NCBI RefSeq assembly: GCF_003614925.1 | Contig: NZ_QYLP01000029.1 | Location: 1 to 38,450 of the forward strand | From: Arthrobacter celericrescens | GTDB taxonomy: Bacteria; Actinomycetota; Actinomycetes; Actinomycetales; Micrococcaceae | Reading direction: 5' to 3' | Length of the DNA: 38,450 bases | In this document: positions 14,979-23,808 of the stretch, one piece after another | Position numbering within the stretch: the stretch's first letter is position 1 | How the letters are laid out: each line of letters opens with the position of its first letter | Position numbers and translations under genes: made by a program | The notes under the pieces: generated by a model | Seen by the model: the letters and a program-made list of their open reading frames with translations, nothing else | What the model was told of the DNA's origin: nothing | The model's database searches: none

Positions 14979-17900
14979 CTAGCCATTCAGGCATTTCTGG
15001 TACTCGATCCAGGCAATCGCGTAGCGGATCCAGCCGATCACGTCGTACCACCTGGGCTGAACCGGCGCCGTGCATTTGGGCGGCAGCGGCGCGGCCACGT
15101 CCACCGCGGCCTTCACCACGGTTCCGGACTCGACGGCGGTGAGCACCAAGGTGCCTGTTCCGGCCGCTGCCGAGGCGGGCACCTTGAGTTCCACGGCCGC
15201 GGCGCCCCCGCTCACCGTGACGGATCCCAGCTGGGTGGCCACCCCTTTGGCGTCGGTGAACACCGCGGTGAGCGACTTGTTCACCGGGCTGCCAAGGGAG
15301 GTCAGGTCCAGCTTGGAAACCGCCAGGGTCATCGCCTCGCCGTCCTTGACCTCGGCCGCCGTGTTGTTGACGACGGCCACCGAACGCCGGGCGAAGTCCG
15401 GCGAGACGGGCTTGTGGGCCTGCAGGTATTTGATCCAGGCGTCCCGGTCCACCAGTCCGCTGTCCTTGGTGTTGGCGCCCTCCTTGAAGATGCGGAAGTT
15501 GTCGCCGCCGGCTGCCAGGAAGCTGAACGTGCCGATCCGGTAGGACTTCGCCGGATCGATCAGTTCGCCGCCCACCAGGATCGAGGTGATGCGGTCACCC
15601 GCGGGACGGGCGGCGTCATACGTGTAGTTCACGTTCTTGGACAGGCCCAGTTGCAGGTACGGGCGGCTCGGAACCGTGCCGTCCGGGTTGGTCTGCCACT
15701 GCTGTTCCAGGAGGGTCTTGAACTGGGCACCAGTCAGCGAGGTGGTCCAGAGGTTGTTCACGAACGGCAGCACCGCGTTGGCTTCGGCGTAAGTGATGGT
15801 GCCGTCCGGTGCGTAGTACAGCTCGTTGCGCAGGCCGCCGGGATTCACGACGCCGATCTCGGCCCCGCCGAGTTCCGGAGCCTTGAGCGTGTCCACCAGG
15901 GAATCCGCCACGAGGTTGCCCAACGTGGATTCGCTCGCGCGGTCGTCCCGCTTCGGTGCCCCGCCCGCGGGATCCGGCGTGAACGCCGTCGTGATATCCG
16001 CGGTGACCGCGCCCACCGGCTGGTTCCCGACGGCGGCGGCCTCGGCGAGTGCCTTGTCCACGATCGTCTTCACCTGCGCCACCCGCGGGTACGTGCCGGA
16101 GAGGTCGGTGGTGATGCGCTTGACGTTGCCCGCCGTGGACGCCGTGACGGCCTTGCTGGCGGTGTCTACGGTGAGGGTGATGCGGCCGATGTTCTCGCCG
16201 TAGTTGCCGGTCTGGACGATCGGACGGCTCTTTGCCGTGGGCTGGCCGTTGGCGTCGTACACCGGGGCGTCCCAGGCGTATTCCTTATGGGTGTGGCCGG
16301 TGAAGATCGCGGCCACGTCCGGGCTGGTTTCCTTGACCAGCTTGGCGAAGGGTCCGCCGGCTGCCACTTCCTGCTCCAGGGTGGCGCCGTCCGGCGTTCC
16401 CGCGCTGGCGCCGTCGTGGTTTTCCACGACGATCACGTCTGCGAGCTTCTCCGCCTTGATATTCGCGGCGACGCGGTTGATGGCGTCGACGGGATCGCCG
16501 AACTCCAGCTCCGTGATGCCCGAGGGCGTCACCAGGGTGGGCACTTCCTGGGTCACGGTGCCGATCACGGCAACCTTGATTCCGTTCATGTCCAGCACCG
16601 TGTACTCCGGCAGGGCCGGGGTGGTGGTGCCCTTCTGGTAGACGTTGGCACCCAGCATCGGGAACTTCGCGTTGGCGCCGCCGGCGATGACGCGGTCGCG
16701 CAGGTCAGCCCAGCCGCCGTCGAACTCGTGGTTGCCCACTGCGGAGGCCTTCAGCTCCAGGGCATTCAGCACGTCGATGGTGGGCTGGTCCTTCGCGATG
16801 GCCGAGGCGAACAATGAGGCACCGATGTTGTCGCCGGCGGATAGGAAGGCGGTGCTGCCGTTGGCCTCGGCACGGAGCTGTTCGATGGTGCTGGCGAACA
16901 GGACCGTGTTGGAGTCGATGCGGCCGTGGAAATCGTTGATGCCCAGGAATTGCAGCTCAACGCTCTTCGGGGTTTCCGTGACGGGCAGGTTCAGTCCCAT
17001 CAGCACGGGGTCGTGGTCGCTGGCGCGGAATTCGTCCGGCACGTAGTAGTTGCCCACGTTGTTGTTGTAGCGGCTGTATTCCAGGGCCACGGACTCCACG
17101 GAGTTGATGTTCCAGATATCGGTTCCCGTGACGGTGGCCTTGGCCGCGGGCGAGGCGAGGATGTGGTCCAGGGAGCCCACCATGCCGCCGAACAGGTAGG
17201 AGTGCTTTCCGGTGCCGGCCTCGAGGTCGGTGTAGCCGGCGTCAGTGAGTGCCCGGATGGGGTCTTCCTGGGAGTAGGCGTTGAAGTCGCCGATCAGGAA
17301 CACCTTGTCTGTGCCCTTGGACTGCTGCAGGTTTGTTGCGAACTCCAGCAGGGACTGTGCCTGCTTGGTGCGGGCGAGGTTGGATGCGCCTTGGCCCTTG
17401 TCGGTATCGTCCGGGGTCGCGGCGGAGCCCTTGGACTTGAAGTGGTTCACGATCGCGATGAACTTCTTGTCATCCCCCGCGCCCACCGGCTTGAACACCT
17501 GGGCGAGCGGCTTGCGGGCGCTGGCGAAGGCCAGGGTGTCGTTGTGGATGATGGATTCACCCAGCGGTTCGGCGGAGGCCTTCTTGTAGATGAACGCGGT
17601 GCGGATCATGTCTTCGTCGCTGAGCGGCGGGGCGTTCGCGGGAGTGCGGACGTAGTCCCACACACCCGGAGTCTTGACGTTGAGCGCCCCGACCAGCTTG
17701 GCCAGGGCGTCGTCCCGGTCCTTGCCGAACTGTGCGGAGTTCTCGATCTCCTCGAGGGACACCACGTCCGCCCCGGCCTTGGTGATGGCAGCGACGATCT
17801 TGGCCTGCTGGCGCTCGAAGTTTTCCGCGTTGGCGGCGCCGCGGGCGTTGCAGCCGTCCTTGACCGTGATGGGGTTGCCGTCCCGGTCCGTGTAGTAGGT

Positions 17901-19466
17901 GCAGCCCGTGAGCTGGTCACCGGTGGTGGGGAAGTAGTTCAGCACGTTGAAGGAGGCGATCTTCAGGTTCCCGCCCACATCTGCCGGCCCGGCGGGGCGG
18001 CTGGCGGCGAAGGAAGCCGGCTGCACGGAGTCGGCGTTTGCCGGGGACAGCTGGGCGAGCGGCTGGAACTTCCAGGTGTTGTTGCCGTAGCCGAGGATCA
18101 CGTTGGTGCGGAACGTCGCGGCCGAGCCGACCCGGACGGGGTCGCTGCTGCTGAGGTAGGGCAGCGGAAGGGCCTTGGTGGCGGCGTCCTTGAGTAAGTT
18201 GGTGGAGGCTCCGTCGTCGAGCTTGATGCCGCGTAGCGCGTTCCCGGTGGCGACGGCGGTGTTCTCCGGCGTGCCGTACGGCGCCAGTGCGTTCGGCTGG
18301 ACCAGCGGGGTGGTGCCCGCCGCGAGTCCGATTTCGCCGTACTGGTTGAGGGCGTAGTTGTCCGTGACCGTGTAAGCACCCTGCGGTGCCACGAGCATGC
18401 CTTCATAGCGCTCGCGGGTGGCGTCGTCCGCGGGCAGGGCGAAGTTGCTGGGCTTCACCTCGGGAGCGGCTTCCGCCAGCACCTTGAGCCCGGCCGCATC
18501 AACGGTGAGCTGGGTCTGGTTCGCGAATTCGCTGACCGCGCCGGTCAGTTCCAGGTAGTCGCCGGCGTGCACGGTTGCCGCCGTCGACGGTGAATAGACG
18601 AACAAAGCGTCCGACGCCGTCCTGGCCGCCGGATCCGTGTCCCCGCCGCTGCCGGGGGTCTGGACGTAGTAGCCGTTGAAGCCGCCTGTGGCGTACACGG
18701 CAGTGACCTTGCCGCGGGTGGTCACGGTGCTGCCTGCCAGCGGGCTCGCGGCTCCCGTGCCTTGGATTTCGGCGATGGTCCTGGCGCCCGTGCCGGACGG
18801 CGGCGGCGTCACCGTGCCCGCGGCCGTGGGAGTGATGGTGGCGCTCAGTGCAAGGTCGGCCGAGTTGTTGTTGCTGTCCGCCCCGTTGCTGCGGTTCAGG
18901 CTCTTGACGTCGGTGTTCCCCGCCGGCGCGGTGGCCGCCGCGGTCTCAAAGGTGTTCGAGGTGCCGTAGCCGAGGAGGTCGGCGACAGCTGCATTCCCGG
19001 TGACCGAGCCCGCGGGCAGGGGGTTAAGTGCCGCCGCCTGCCTGGCCAGGACAATAGTTCCGGCCGTGCCGGAAGGATTGAAGGTGCCGGAACCGTCGAC
19101 GTCGGCGGCCGGCAGATCGGGAGCCGTGGAGCCGGTGCTGTTGCTGGCTCCCTTGATGAGGAAATGGCCCTTGGCCGGGATGCTTCCGGACAGGGCAGTG
19201 ATCCCGCTGGGTGCCGACGTGCTGCTGCCGGACCGATACTGCAGGGACCAGCCGCCGAGGTCCACGGCGGCGTCGCTGTTGTTGTAGAGCTCCACGAACT
19301 TGTTCCGGAACACGGCCCCGGAACTTCCGCCGCTGAGGTAGGCCTCGCTGATGACCACGCCGGGAAGCGGTTCTTCCGCCACCGCCGGCAGGGCAGTAAG
19401 CGGCGCCGCCAGCAAAGCTGCCGACAGCGCCGATCCCGCCAGGAATTTCCAGGGTTTGCTATGCAT
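14979..19466 (-). CDS. Secreted ExeM/NucH-family nuclease fused to 5'-nucleotidase
   Basis: A 1495-residue exported enzyme with a Sec signal peptide (first about 30 residues, ending ALPAVAEE). In order: a lamin-tail domain (about 36-145, VISEAYLSGG, FVELYNN); a linker with an OB-like segment; an endonuclease/exonuclease/phosphatase domain (about 500-825) with IASFNVLNYF, VVSLEEIEN, IGDFNAYSQEDP and ASDHDPVLMGL; a metallophosphoesterase domain (about 838-1080) with GINDFHGRID, AGDNIGASLF, GNHEFDGGW and FTGHTHKEY; a 5'-nucleotidase C-terminal domain (about 1130-1335); then an Ig-like tail. There is no sortase motif. The plausible role is to cut extracellular DNA and dephosphorylate the nucleotides, releasing nucleosides and phosphate. 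Both catalytic halves retain their metal-binding motifs. Start ATG at 19466, with a modest purine-rich GAGAGAAAG upstream. Confidence 0.93.
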   Translation of the reverse strand: MHSKPWKFLAGSALSAALLAAPLTALPAVAEEPLPGVVISEAYLSGGSSGAVFRNKFVELYNNSDAAVDLGGWSLQYRSGSSTSAPSGITALSGSIPAKGHFLIKGASNSTGSTAPDLPAADVDGSGTFNPSGTAGTIVLARQAAALNPLPAGSVTGNAAVADLLGYGTSNTFETAAATAPAGNTDVKSLNRSNGADSNNNSADLALSATITPTAAGTVTPPPSGTGARTIAEIQGTGAASPLAGSTVTTRGKVTAVYATGGFNGYYVQTPGSGGDTDPAARTASDALFVYSPSTAATVHAGDYLELTGAVSEFANQTQLTVDAAGLKVLAEAAPEVKPSNFALPADDATRERYEGMLVAPQGAYTVTDNYALNQYGEIGLAAGTTPLVQPNALAPYGTPENTAVATGNALRGIKLDDGASTNLLKDAATKALPLPYLSSSDPVRVGSAATFRTNVILGYGNNTWKFQPLAQLSPANADSVQPASFAASRPAGPADVGGNLKIASFNVLNYFPTTGDQLTGCTYYTDRDGNPITVKDGCNARGAANAENFERQQAKIVAAITKAGADVVSLEEIENSAQFGKDRDDALAKLVGALNVKTPGVWDYVRTPANAPPLSDEDMIRTAFIYKKASAEPLGESIIHNDTLAFASARKPLAQVFKPVGAGDDKKFIAIVNHFKSKGSAATPDDTDKGQGASNLARTKQAQSLLEFATNLQQSKGTDKVFLIGDFNAYSQEDPIRALTDAGYTDLEAGTGKHSYLFGGMVGSLDHILASPAAKATVTGTDIWNINSVESVALEYSRYNNNVGNYYVPDEFRASDHDPVLMGLNLPVTETPKSVELQFLGINDFHGRIDSNTVLFASTIEQLRAEANGSTAFLSAGDNIGASLFASAIAKDQPTIDVLNALELKASAVGNHEFDGGWADLRDRVIAGGANAKFPMLGANVYQKGTTTPALPEYTVLDMNGIKVAVIGTVTQEVPTLVTPSGITELEFGDPVDAINRVAANIKAEKLADVIVVENHDGASAGTPDGATLEQEVAAGGPFAKLVKETSPDVAAIFTGHTHKEYAWDAPVYDANGQPTAKSRPIVQTGNYGENIGRITLTVDTASKAVTASTAGNVKRITTDLSGTYPRVAQVKTIVDKALAEAAAVGNQPVGAVTADITTAFTPDPAGGAPKRDDRASESTLGNLVADSLVDTLKAPELGGAEIGVVNPGGLRNELYYAPDGTITYAEANAVLPFVNNLWTTSLTGAQFKTLLEQQWQTNPDGTVPSRPYLQLGLSKNVNYTYDAARPAGDRITSILVGGELIDPAKSYRIGTFSFLAAGGDNFRIFKEGANTKDSGLVDRDAWIKYLQAHKPVSPDFARRSVAVVNNTAAEVKDGEAMTLAVSKLDLTSLGSPVNKSLTAVFTDAKGVATQLGSVTVSGGAAAVELKVPASAAAGTGTLVLTAVESGTVVKAAVDVAAPLPPKCTAPVQPRWYDVIGWIRYAIAWIEYQKCLNG

Positions 19467-19796
19467 CCGTTCTGACTTTCTCTCGGGAACCGGTCAGGTT
19501 CCGGGCACACCGTCCGCCGCGTTGTACCTGGCGGACGGTGATCGGACCGTACAGGGGTGGAACATGGTGGTGCTGGAACATGTTTTGTTTGCCGGATTTC
19601 CGGACGGCGTTCCTGCCGCAGTCCGGACTTTACCGGGAGTAAAGAAGTGTTGGTGGTATTCGAGCAGGGCAAGGTGAACCGGGGGTTGCCTGCCGGTGGA
19701 GGGCAGCACCGCCGCCTGCGGTGCACCGCGGACGTGACAACATCAGGACCCCCCATCCTTCGTTGGAACCGTTTCCCGCGCTGCGGCGGGATGGTG
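19467..19796. other. 330-base intergenic region upstream of the nuclease gene
   Basis: No convincing gene. It holds an inverted repeat with 11-base arms (19508-19518 and 19530-19540), which would lie in the 5' leader or promoter of the nuclease gene. It also holds two direct copies of GGAACATG (19559-19566 and 19575-19582) with a 16-base period, and a second less regular inverted stretch near 19623-19645 (GGACTTTACC then GGGAGTAAAG). These look regulatory. A phosphate-responsive regulator would make sense for a nuclease-phosphatase, but no clear PHO box was found. Confidence 0.5.
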
Positions 19797-20312
19797 CTAT
19801 TTCTTGGAGTCCTTCAGGCTTCCCTTGCTTTGTGCGCCCGCGACGCCGCCGACGAGGCAGACAATCTCTTTGTCCCCGGTTGTCCAGCTCTCGCTGGTGG
19901 GGAAGAAGTACGTCATTTCGAGCCCGGACTCGTCGAAGGGCTTCCCAATGAAGGTGGCGAACTCCTTGCTGCAGAAGTCCTCGGCCTTCTGGGTAATGAC
20001 GGCGTCTCCGGGATACGTGGAGTCCTCCAGGTTCGTCGCGGCGAAGGCTTCGAAGTCGTGGTCCTGGGGACAAGGAATGATGGTGACGTCCTTGACTTCC
20101 GAACCGCTGGGTTTCTCCAGGCAATCGCCGACCTTCACCTTGAAGGCATCGGCCTTCGACGACTCTGTGGCCACCCCGGAGGGATCCCGTTTGGCGTCCC
20201 CGTTCCCGAACAGGGAGCACGCGCCCAAGGTGAGGGTGAGCGTACACAGGGCCGCGGCGATGGCCATGGTGTTCCTGCCGTTGCGTGGTGTGGCGTTGGG
20301 CGTGATGGACAT
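19797..20312 (-). CDS. Septum-formation-domain lipoprotein
   Basis: A 171-residue predicted lipoprotein. The signal peptide ends in the lipobox TLGAC, after which the chain (VKVGDCLEKP ... VTIIPCPQDHDFEAFA ... YPGD ... FCSKEF ... IVCLVG) has the spaced cysteines and the PC-x2-DHDFE pattern of the actinobacterial septum-formation domain. The family's function is poorly defined and its name comes from loose evidence, so only an exported, cell-surface role is claimed. The ATG at 20312 is chosen over upstream starts because GAGGA lies 6 bases before it. It is downstream of the VOC gene on the same strand, with a strong hairpin between, so it probably has its own promoter. Confidence 0.8.
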   Translation of the reverse strand: MSITPNATPRNGRNTMAIAAALCTLTLTLGACSLFGNGDAKRDPSGVATESSKADAFKVKVGDCLEKPSGSEVKDVTIIPCPQDHDFEAFAATNLEDSTYPGDAVITQKAEDFCSKEFATFIGKPFDESGLEMTYFFPTSESWTTGDKEIVCLVGGVAGAQSKGSLKDSKK

Positions 20313-20384
20313 CGGTGTCCTCATTTCAACAGCGAGACCAGTGCGGGTGGTGCCGGCGGATTCCCCGGGTGCCGTCGGAGGCGG

Positions 20385-20415
20385 CTCCCCGGCCGGCAAG
20401 GTGCCGGCCGGGGAG
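20385..20415 (-). terminator. Terminator downstream of the VOC gene
   Basis: Perfect 13-base GC-rich arms (20385-20397 and 20403-20415) with a 5-base loop, starting 9 bases past the VOC stop codon. No T-run. Confidence 0.75.
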
Positions 20416-20423
20416 GAGTGGTT

Positions 20424-21209
20424 CTAGCCCTTGAGGTTGACGTCCTGGACCAGCCGGAACACCGCTCCCGTGGGATCGGTGAGCGCGGCGAGGCGGCCGA
20501 ACGGGGTGTCCTCCGCGGGTTGGATGACGGTGGCGCCCAAGGCAAGCGCCTGCTCGACGGTTGCATCGGCGTTGTCCACCGCGAAGTACACGGTCCAATA
20601 GGAAGGCACCTGCTCCGGCAGGAATCCCGAGGCGTCCATGATTCCGGCCTTCGCGTCGTCCCCGGCACCGAGCGTCGTGTAGCGGAACTCGGGGGTGTCG
20701 CCGACTACGCTGGTCTCCCAGCCGAACACCTTCTGGTAGAAAGCCACGGCGTTCTCGTAGTCCTTGGAGTGCAGCTCATGCCAGGCCGGGGCTCCGGACT
20801 CGGCCGCAAGCTGGTACCCCTTGTGCTCGCCGAACTGCCAGAGCCCGATCGCCGCACCCGACGGGTCGCCGACCATCGCCATGCTGCCCTGCTCGGGCAC
20901 GTCCATGGGCTCGAGGAACACCTGGCCGCCGTTGGCTGCCGCGGCAGCGGCCGTGGCTTTGATGTCGTCGGTGCGCAGGTAGGTGGACCAGGCGTCCGGC
21001 ATGGGGCCCATGTCCTCCTGCTTCTTCATGATGCCGGCCACCATCTTGCCGTCTTTCCAGGCGGTGATATAGCCGCCGTACTTTTCCTCGTCGCCGGTTT
21101 CGTAGCTCCAACCGAACAGCGCGTTGTAGAAGTCCTTTGCCTTCTCGGTGTCCGAGGTCATCAGGTCGATCCAGCAGGGTGCGCCGGGCGTGATCTCAGG
21201 GGTGGGCAT
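20424..21209 (-). CDS. VOC family protein with two glyoxalase-like domains
   Basis: A 261-residue vicinal-oxygen-chelate protein made of two tandem halves. Both begin with the family pattern: GAPCWIDLMTSDTEKAKDFYNALFGW near residue 9 and APAWHELHSKDYENAVAFYQKVFGW near 140. Both end with a VGDPSGAAIGLWQ or LTDPTGAVFRLVQ strand. This resembles Streptomyces CFP-30/PhzM-type double VOC proteins, usually annotated as hydroxylase or glyoxalase. Candidate metal ligands are few, and the second half has His and Glu in WHELHSKD. The reaction cannot be stated. Start ATG at 21209 with AAGGAGC 5-6 bases upstream. It is a single-gene transcript closed by the hairpin at 20385-20415. Confidence 0.88.
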   Translation of the reverse strand: MPTPEITPGAPCWIDLMTSDTEKAKDFYNALFGWSYETGDEEKYGGYITAWKDGKMVAGIMKKQEDMGPMPDAWSTYLRTDDIKATAAAAAANGGQVFLEPMDVPEQGSMAMVGDPSGAAIGLWQFGEHKGYQLAAESGAPAWHELHSKDYENAVAFYQKVFGWETSVVGDTPEFRYTTLGAGDDAKAGIMDASGFLPEQVPSYWTVYFAVDNADATVEQALALGATVIQPAEDTPFGRLAALTDPTGAVFRLVQDVNLKG

Positions 21210-21367
21210 GTTGCTCCTTGAGTTTGTTCCGTGGCAGATCGCCCCGGTTTTTTGGGCATTTGGTGGAGACAGACAGCACCCTATGCCGGGGGTCGGACAG
21301 TTTCAATGATCCGGAGCGGAACCGGTGCGAGCGGACGGGAATCCTTGTTGCTGTCAGTGCCCCGGCG

Positions 21368-21373
21368 TAGCCT
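21368..21373 (+). promoter_or_regulatory. -10 element for the 97-residue unknown gene
   Basis: TAGCCT lies 6 bases before the ATG at 21380, with no Shine-Dalgarno sequence. This supports a leaderless transcript and helps show the small gene is real. Confidence 0.45.
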
Positions 21374-21379
21374 TCGGGC

Positions 21380-21673
21380 ATGCCTGAAGATCGCTTTCCG
21401 TCACCGCTGAACGCTGCGAAGACGCCCCTCCCCAGGGAAACCCAGGCGCTCTCCAGGGTGGGCAAAGTTCCGGTGCTGGCCTACCTCGAATGGCCGCGGT
21501 TCGGGCAGTACGTTCCGGCCATGGTGGTGCGGACCGCGCCGGGCCGGGTCCTGGTCCAATGGTGGCCGGATCCGTTCAAGCCGGGCGAACGGCACACCTG
21601 GTTGAAAGATACGGACGTGCGTCGTGACCTGCGGGTGGACCGCGGCAGCCCGCATGCGCCGGGTGCGGCCTAG
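21380..21673 (+). CDS. Small protein of unknown function (97 residues)
   Basis: I do not recognise this protein. It is basic and soluble, with a compact beta-rich centre: VPVLAYLEWPRFGQYVPAM then VLVQWWPDPFKPGERHTWL. This looks like a small SH3- or Tudor-like barrel (inference). The N- and C-terminal ends look disordered. There is no signal peptide. The start at 21380 is supported by TAGCCT 6 bases upstream. A minus-strand reading across the first third (21196-21465) has weaker composition and is taken as a shadow. The neighbour is the SRAP gene, convergent, 34 bases away. Confidence 0.65.
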   Translation: MPEDRFPSPLNAAKTPLPRETQALSRVGKVPVLAYLEWPRFGQYVPAMVVRTAPGRVLVQWWPDPFKPGERHTWLKDTDVRRDLRVDRGSPHAPGAA

Positions 21674-21707
21674 CCGTTGCCCGTCTTCACACCGGAAAGT
21701 GGCGCCC

Positions 21708-22445
21708 TCAGGCCACGGGGTTGGGCACCTCGACCAGCCGGGTGTTCCCTTCCACGAGGTCCACGGGGCGCAGCTTCCACGAGGACGCAACGCCGTAGGC
21801 CTCGGACAGGGCAGCGTCCAACAGGCTGGCACCGTCCTTCTCTTCGGGGTCGATCCAGTCGTTGATCATTCCCGGGGCCAGGGGAACCGGAAGCCGGTCG
21901 TGCAGGTTGTGCAGGCCTTCGTGCGCTTCAACCGGGGGAGTGGGCATGGTCAGGATGCTGCAGGACAGCCGCCAGGCCATCGGATCCTTGCGGTCGGCGA
22001 TCGACTCATCCCGCCAGAATGCGAACAGGCCGGCGAAAGTGATGATGTCGTCGGCGGGTTCCACGATGTACCGCTGCTTCGGGTCCTTCCGTCCCGGGCC
22101 GGACTTCTTGTATTCGTAGTAGGCCGAGACCGGTACAACAGCCCGCCACTTCTGGAGGGAACCCTTGAAGCTGGGCAGGGTTGCCGCCGTTTCCGACCGG
22201 GCGTTCCAGCTGGGCAGCCGCGACTCGAAGGACTCCGCGAAGCTCGGGATCAGCCCCCACCGCCCGACGGCGAGCTCCCGCCGGAGCGATCCGTCGTCGC
22301 CCGTGCGCCCGCGCAGGAAGGTGACGGGGTCGGTCGGATTGAACTGGAGGGCGGGGGAGGGGTACACGGTGTCGTCCCGGAGCAGGGCATCGAGCTTCCG
22401 GGATAGGTCATCGGCTTCGAAACCCACGCTGAATCGTCCGCACAT
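21708..22445 (-). CDS. SOS response-associated peptidase (SRAP, YedK/HMCES family)
   Basis: SRAP protein of 245 residues that protects abasic sites in single-stranded DNA by forming a covalent thiazolidine crosslink through Cys2 once the initiator Met is removed. All key residues are visible: Cys2 in MCGRF, Asn81 in WNARSET, Glu111 in AYYEY and His182 in LHDRLPV, matching Cys2, Asn75, Glu105 and His160 of E. coli YedK. The ATG at 22445 is required for Cys to be residue 2; the longer reading to 22481 would bury it. Length is typical. No LexA-type box was found upstream, so SOS control is not shown here. Confidence 0.95.
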   Translation of the reverse strand: MCGRFSVGFEADDLSRKLDALLRDDTVYPSPALQFNPTDPVTFLRGRTGDDGSLRRELAVGRWGLIPSFAESFESRLPSWNARSETAATLPSFKGSLQKWRAVVPVSAYYEYKKSGPGRKDPKQRYIVEPADDIITFAGLFAFWRDESIADRKDPMAWRLSCSILTMPTPPVEAHEGLHNLHDRLPVPLAPGMINDWIDPEEKDGASLLDAALSEAYGVASSWKLRPVDLVEGNTRLVEVPNPVA

Positions 22446-22609
22446 GCGGCCATTCTCACGCACTCGACGGCGGGGCGCCACCCCGGGAACATAGCCGCAA
22501 GGCTGCGCTCTGCCAAGTGCCCGGAAACACCGAAGGCCGGCAACCGCCCACCGGAGTGGGCCGTCAACCGGCCTCTGGCCTGCGCAAACACCTCAGGGCC
22601 TGCGCAACG

Positions 22610-22697
22610 CGGAAGGTAAGGGATTTGAACCCTTGGTACGGGGTTACCGCACACTGGTTTTCAAGACCAGCTCCTTAGGCCGCTCGGACAACCTTCC
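22610..22697 (-). tRNA. tRNA-Ser(UGA)
   Basis: An 88-nt class II tRNA with a long variable arm. The acceptor stem is GGAAGGT/ACCTTCC with discriminator G. The anticodon stem CTGGT/ACCAG encloses CTTGAAA, giving anticodon TGA for UCA-type serine codons. The T arm is GGGTTCAAATCCC. CCA is not encoded. The 164 bases between it and the SRAP gene hold only minor inverted repeats. Confidence 0.95.
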
Positions 22698-22800
22698 CTG
22701 CCTAGTAGTGTTTCATAGGGAGTTGGCTGCTTCAAAAAACCTGCAGCGCGCCCACCGGCCGCCGCGGCCGCGCACCAGCAAGCAAGAATCGGGAGCACGC

Positions 22801-23784
22801 ATGAAAGCCGTCTACATTTCGGAGCCCGGAGGGCCTGAGGTTCTTGAGGTCCGCGACGTTCCCGCGCCGGTTCCCGGCCCCGGCGAGGTGCTGATCGACG
22901 TCGTCGCGGCCGGACTGAACCGGGCGGATGTCCAGCAGCGGCGGGGCTTCTACCCGCCGCCCGCGGGAGCTTCCGAGGTGCCCGGCCTGGAGGTTTCCGG
23001 CCGCATCGCGGCCTTCGGCCCGGACGTCAGCAAACCGTTCTCGGTGGGGGACAAGGTGGTGGCGCTGCTCGCGGGTGGCGGCTACGCCCAGCAGGTCGCC
23101 GTCCCTGCCGAGCAGGTCCTCAAAGTGCCCGACGGCGTCGACCTCGTCACCGCTGCCGCCTTGCCTGAGGTGGCGGCAACCGTCTATTCCAACCTGGTCA
23201 TGACGGCGCAGCTGCAGCCGGGCGAAACGGTGTTGATCCACGGCGCCACCGGCGGCATCGGCACCATCGCGATCCAGCTCGCCAAGGCGTGCGGGGCAGT
23301 CGTGGCGGCCACCGCCGGCTCGGCGGAGAAACTCGGCACCGCCAAGGCCTACCTCGGCGCCGACATCGTGATCAACTACGCAGAAGAAGACTTCGCCGAA
23401 AGCCTCAAGGCACACAACGGGGGCCGGGGCGCGGACGTGATCCTCGACGTCGTCGGGGCGAAATACCTGAAGCAGAACATTGCCGCGCTGGCCGACTACG
23501 GCCGCCTGGTGGTGATCGGCTTGCAGGGCGGTGCCAAGGGCGAAATCGATCTCGGCCAGCTGCTCAGCAAACGCGCGGCAGTCATCGGCACCACTCTGCG
23601 TTCCCGCCCTGTCGCGGAAAAGGGCATGATCATGAACGCGGTCCGCGAGAACGTGTGGCCGATGTTCGGTGACGGCCGGATCAAGCCGCTCGTGGCCAAA
23701 TCCTTCCCGCTGGAGCAGGTCCGCGAAGCCCACCGATACTTCGATTCAGGCGAGCACATGGGCAAGGTGCTCCTGCTGCTCTAA
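22801..23784 (+). CDS. NAD(P)H-quinone oxidoreductase (zinc-free MDR, PIG3/QOR type)
   Basis: A 327-residue medium-chain dehydrogenase/reductase without catalytic-zinc residues. Diagnostic stretches are the QOR/PIG3 motif GLNRADVQQRRGFYPPP near residue 38, the cofactor-loop entry AAALPEVAATVYSNL, and the nucleotide-binding HGATGGIGTIAIQLAK around 145-160. It probably reduces quinones with NADPH; substrate preference is unknown. I chose the ATG at 22801, with GGGAGC upstream. The reading that begins at 22633 runs into the divergent tRNA-Ser gene. A PadR regulator follows 24 bases downstream on the same strand, suggesting a two-gene operon in which the regulator controls its own operon (inference). 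Confidence 0.92.
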   Translation: MKAVYISEPGGPEVLEVRDVPAPVPGPGEVLIDVVAAGLNRADVQQRRGFYPPPAGASEVPGLEVSGRIAAFGPDVSKPFSVGDKVVALLAGGGYAQQVAVPAEQVLKVPDGVDLVTAAALPEVAATVYSNLVMTAQLQPGETVLIHGATGGIGTIAIQLAKACGAVVAATAGSAEKLGTAKAYLGADIVINYAEEDFAESLKAHNGGRGADVILDVVGAKYLKQNIAALADYGRLVVIGLQGGAKGEIDLGQLLSKRAAVIGTTLRSRPVAEKGMIMNAVRENVWPMFGDGRIKPLVAKSFPLEQVREAHRYFDSGEHMGKVLLLL

Positions 23785-23808
23785 ACCCCTGAACGGCAAG
23801 GGAGGGAC

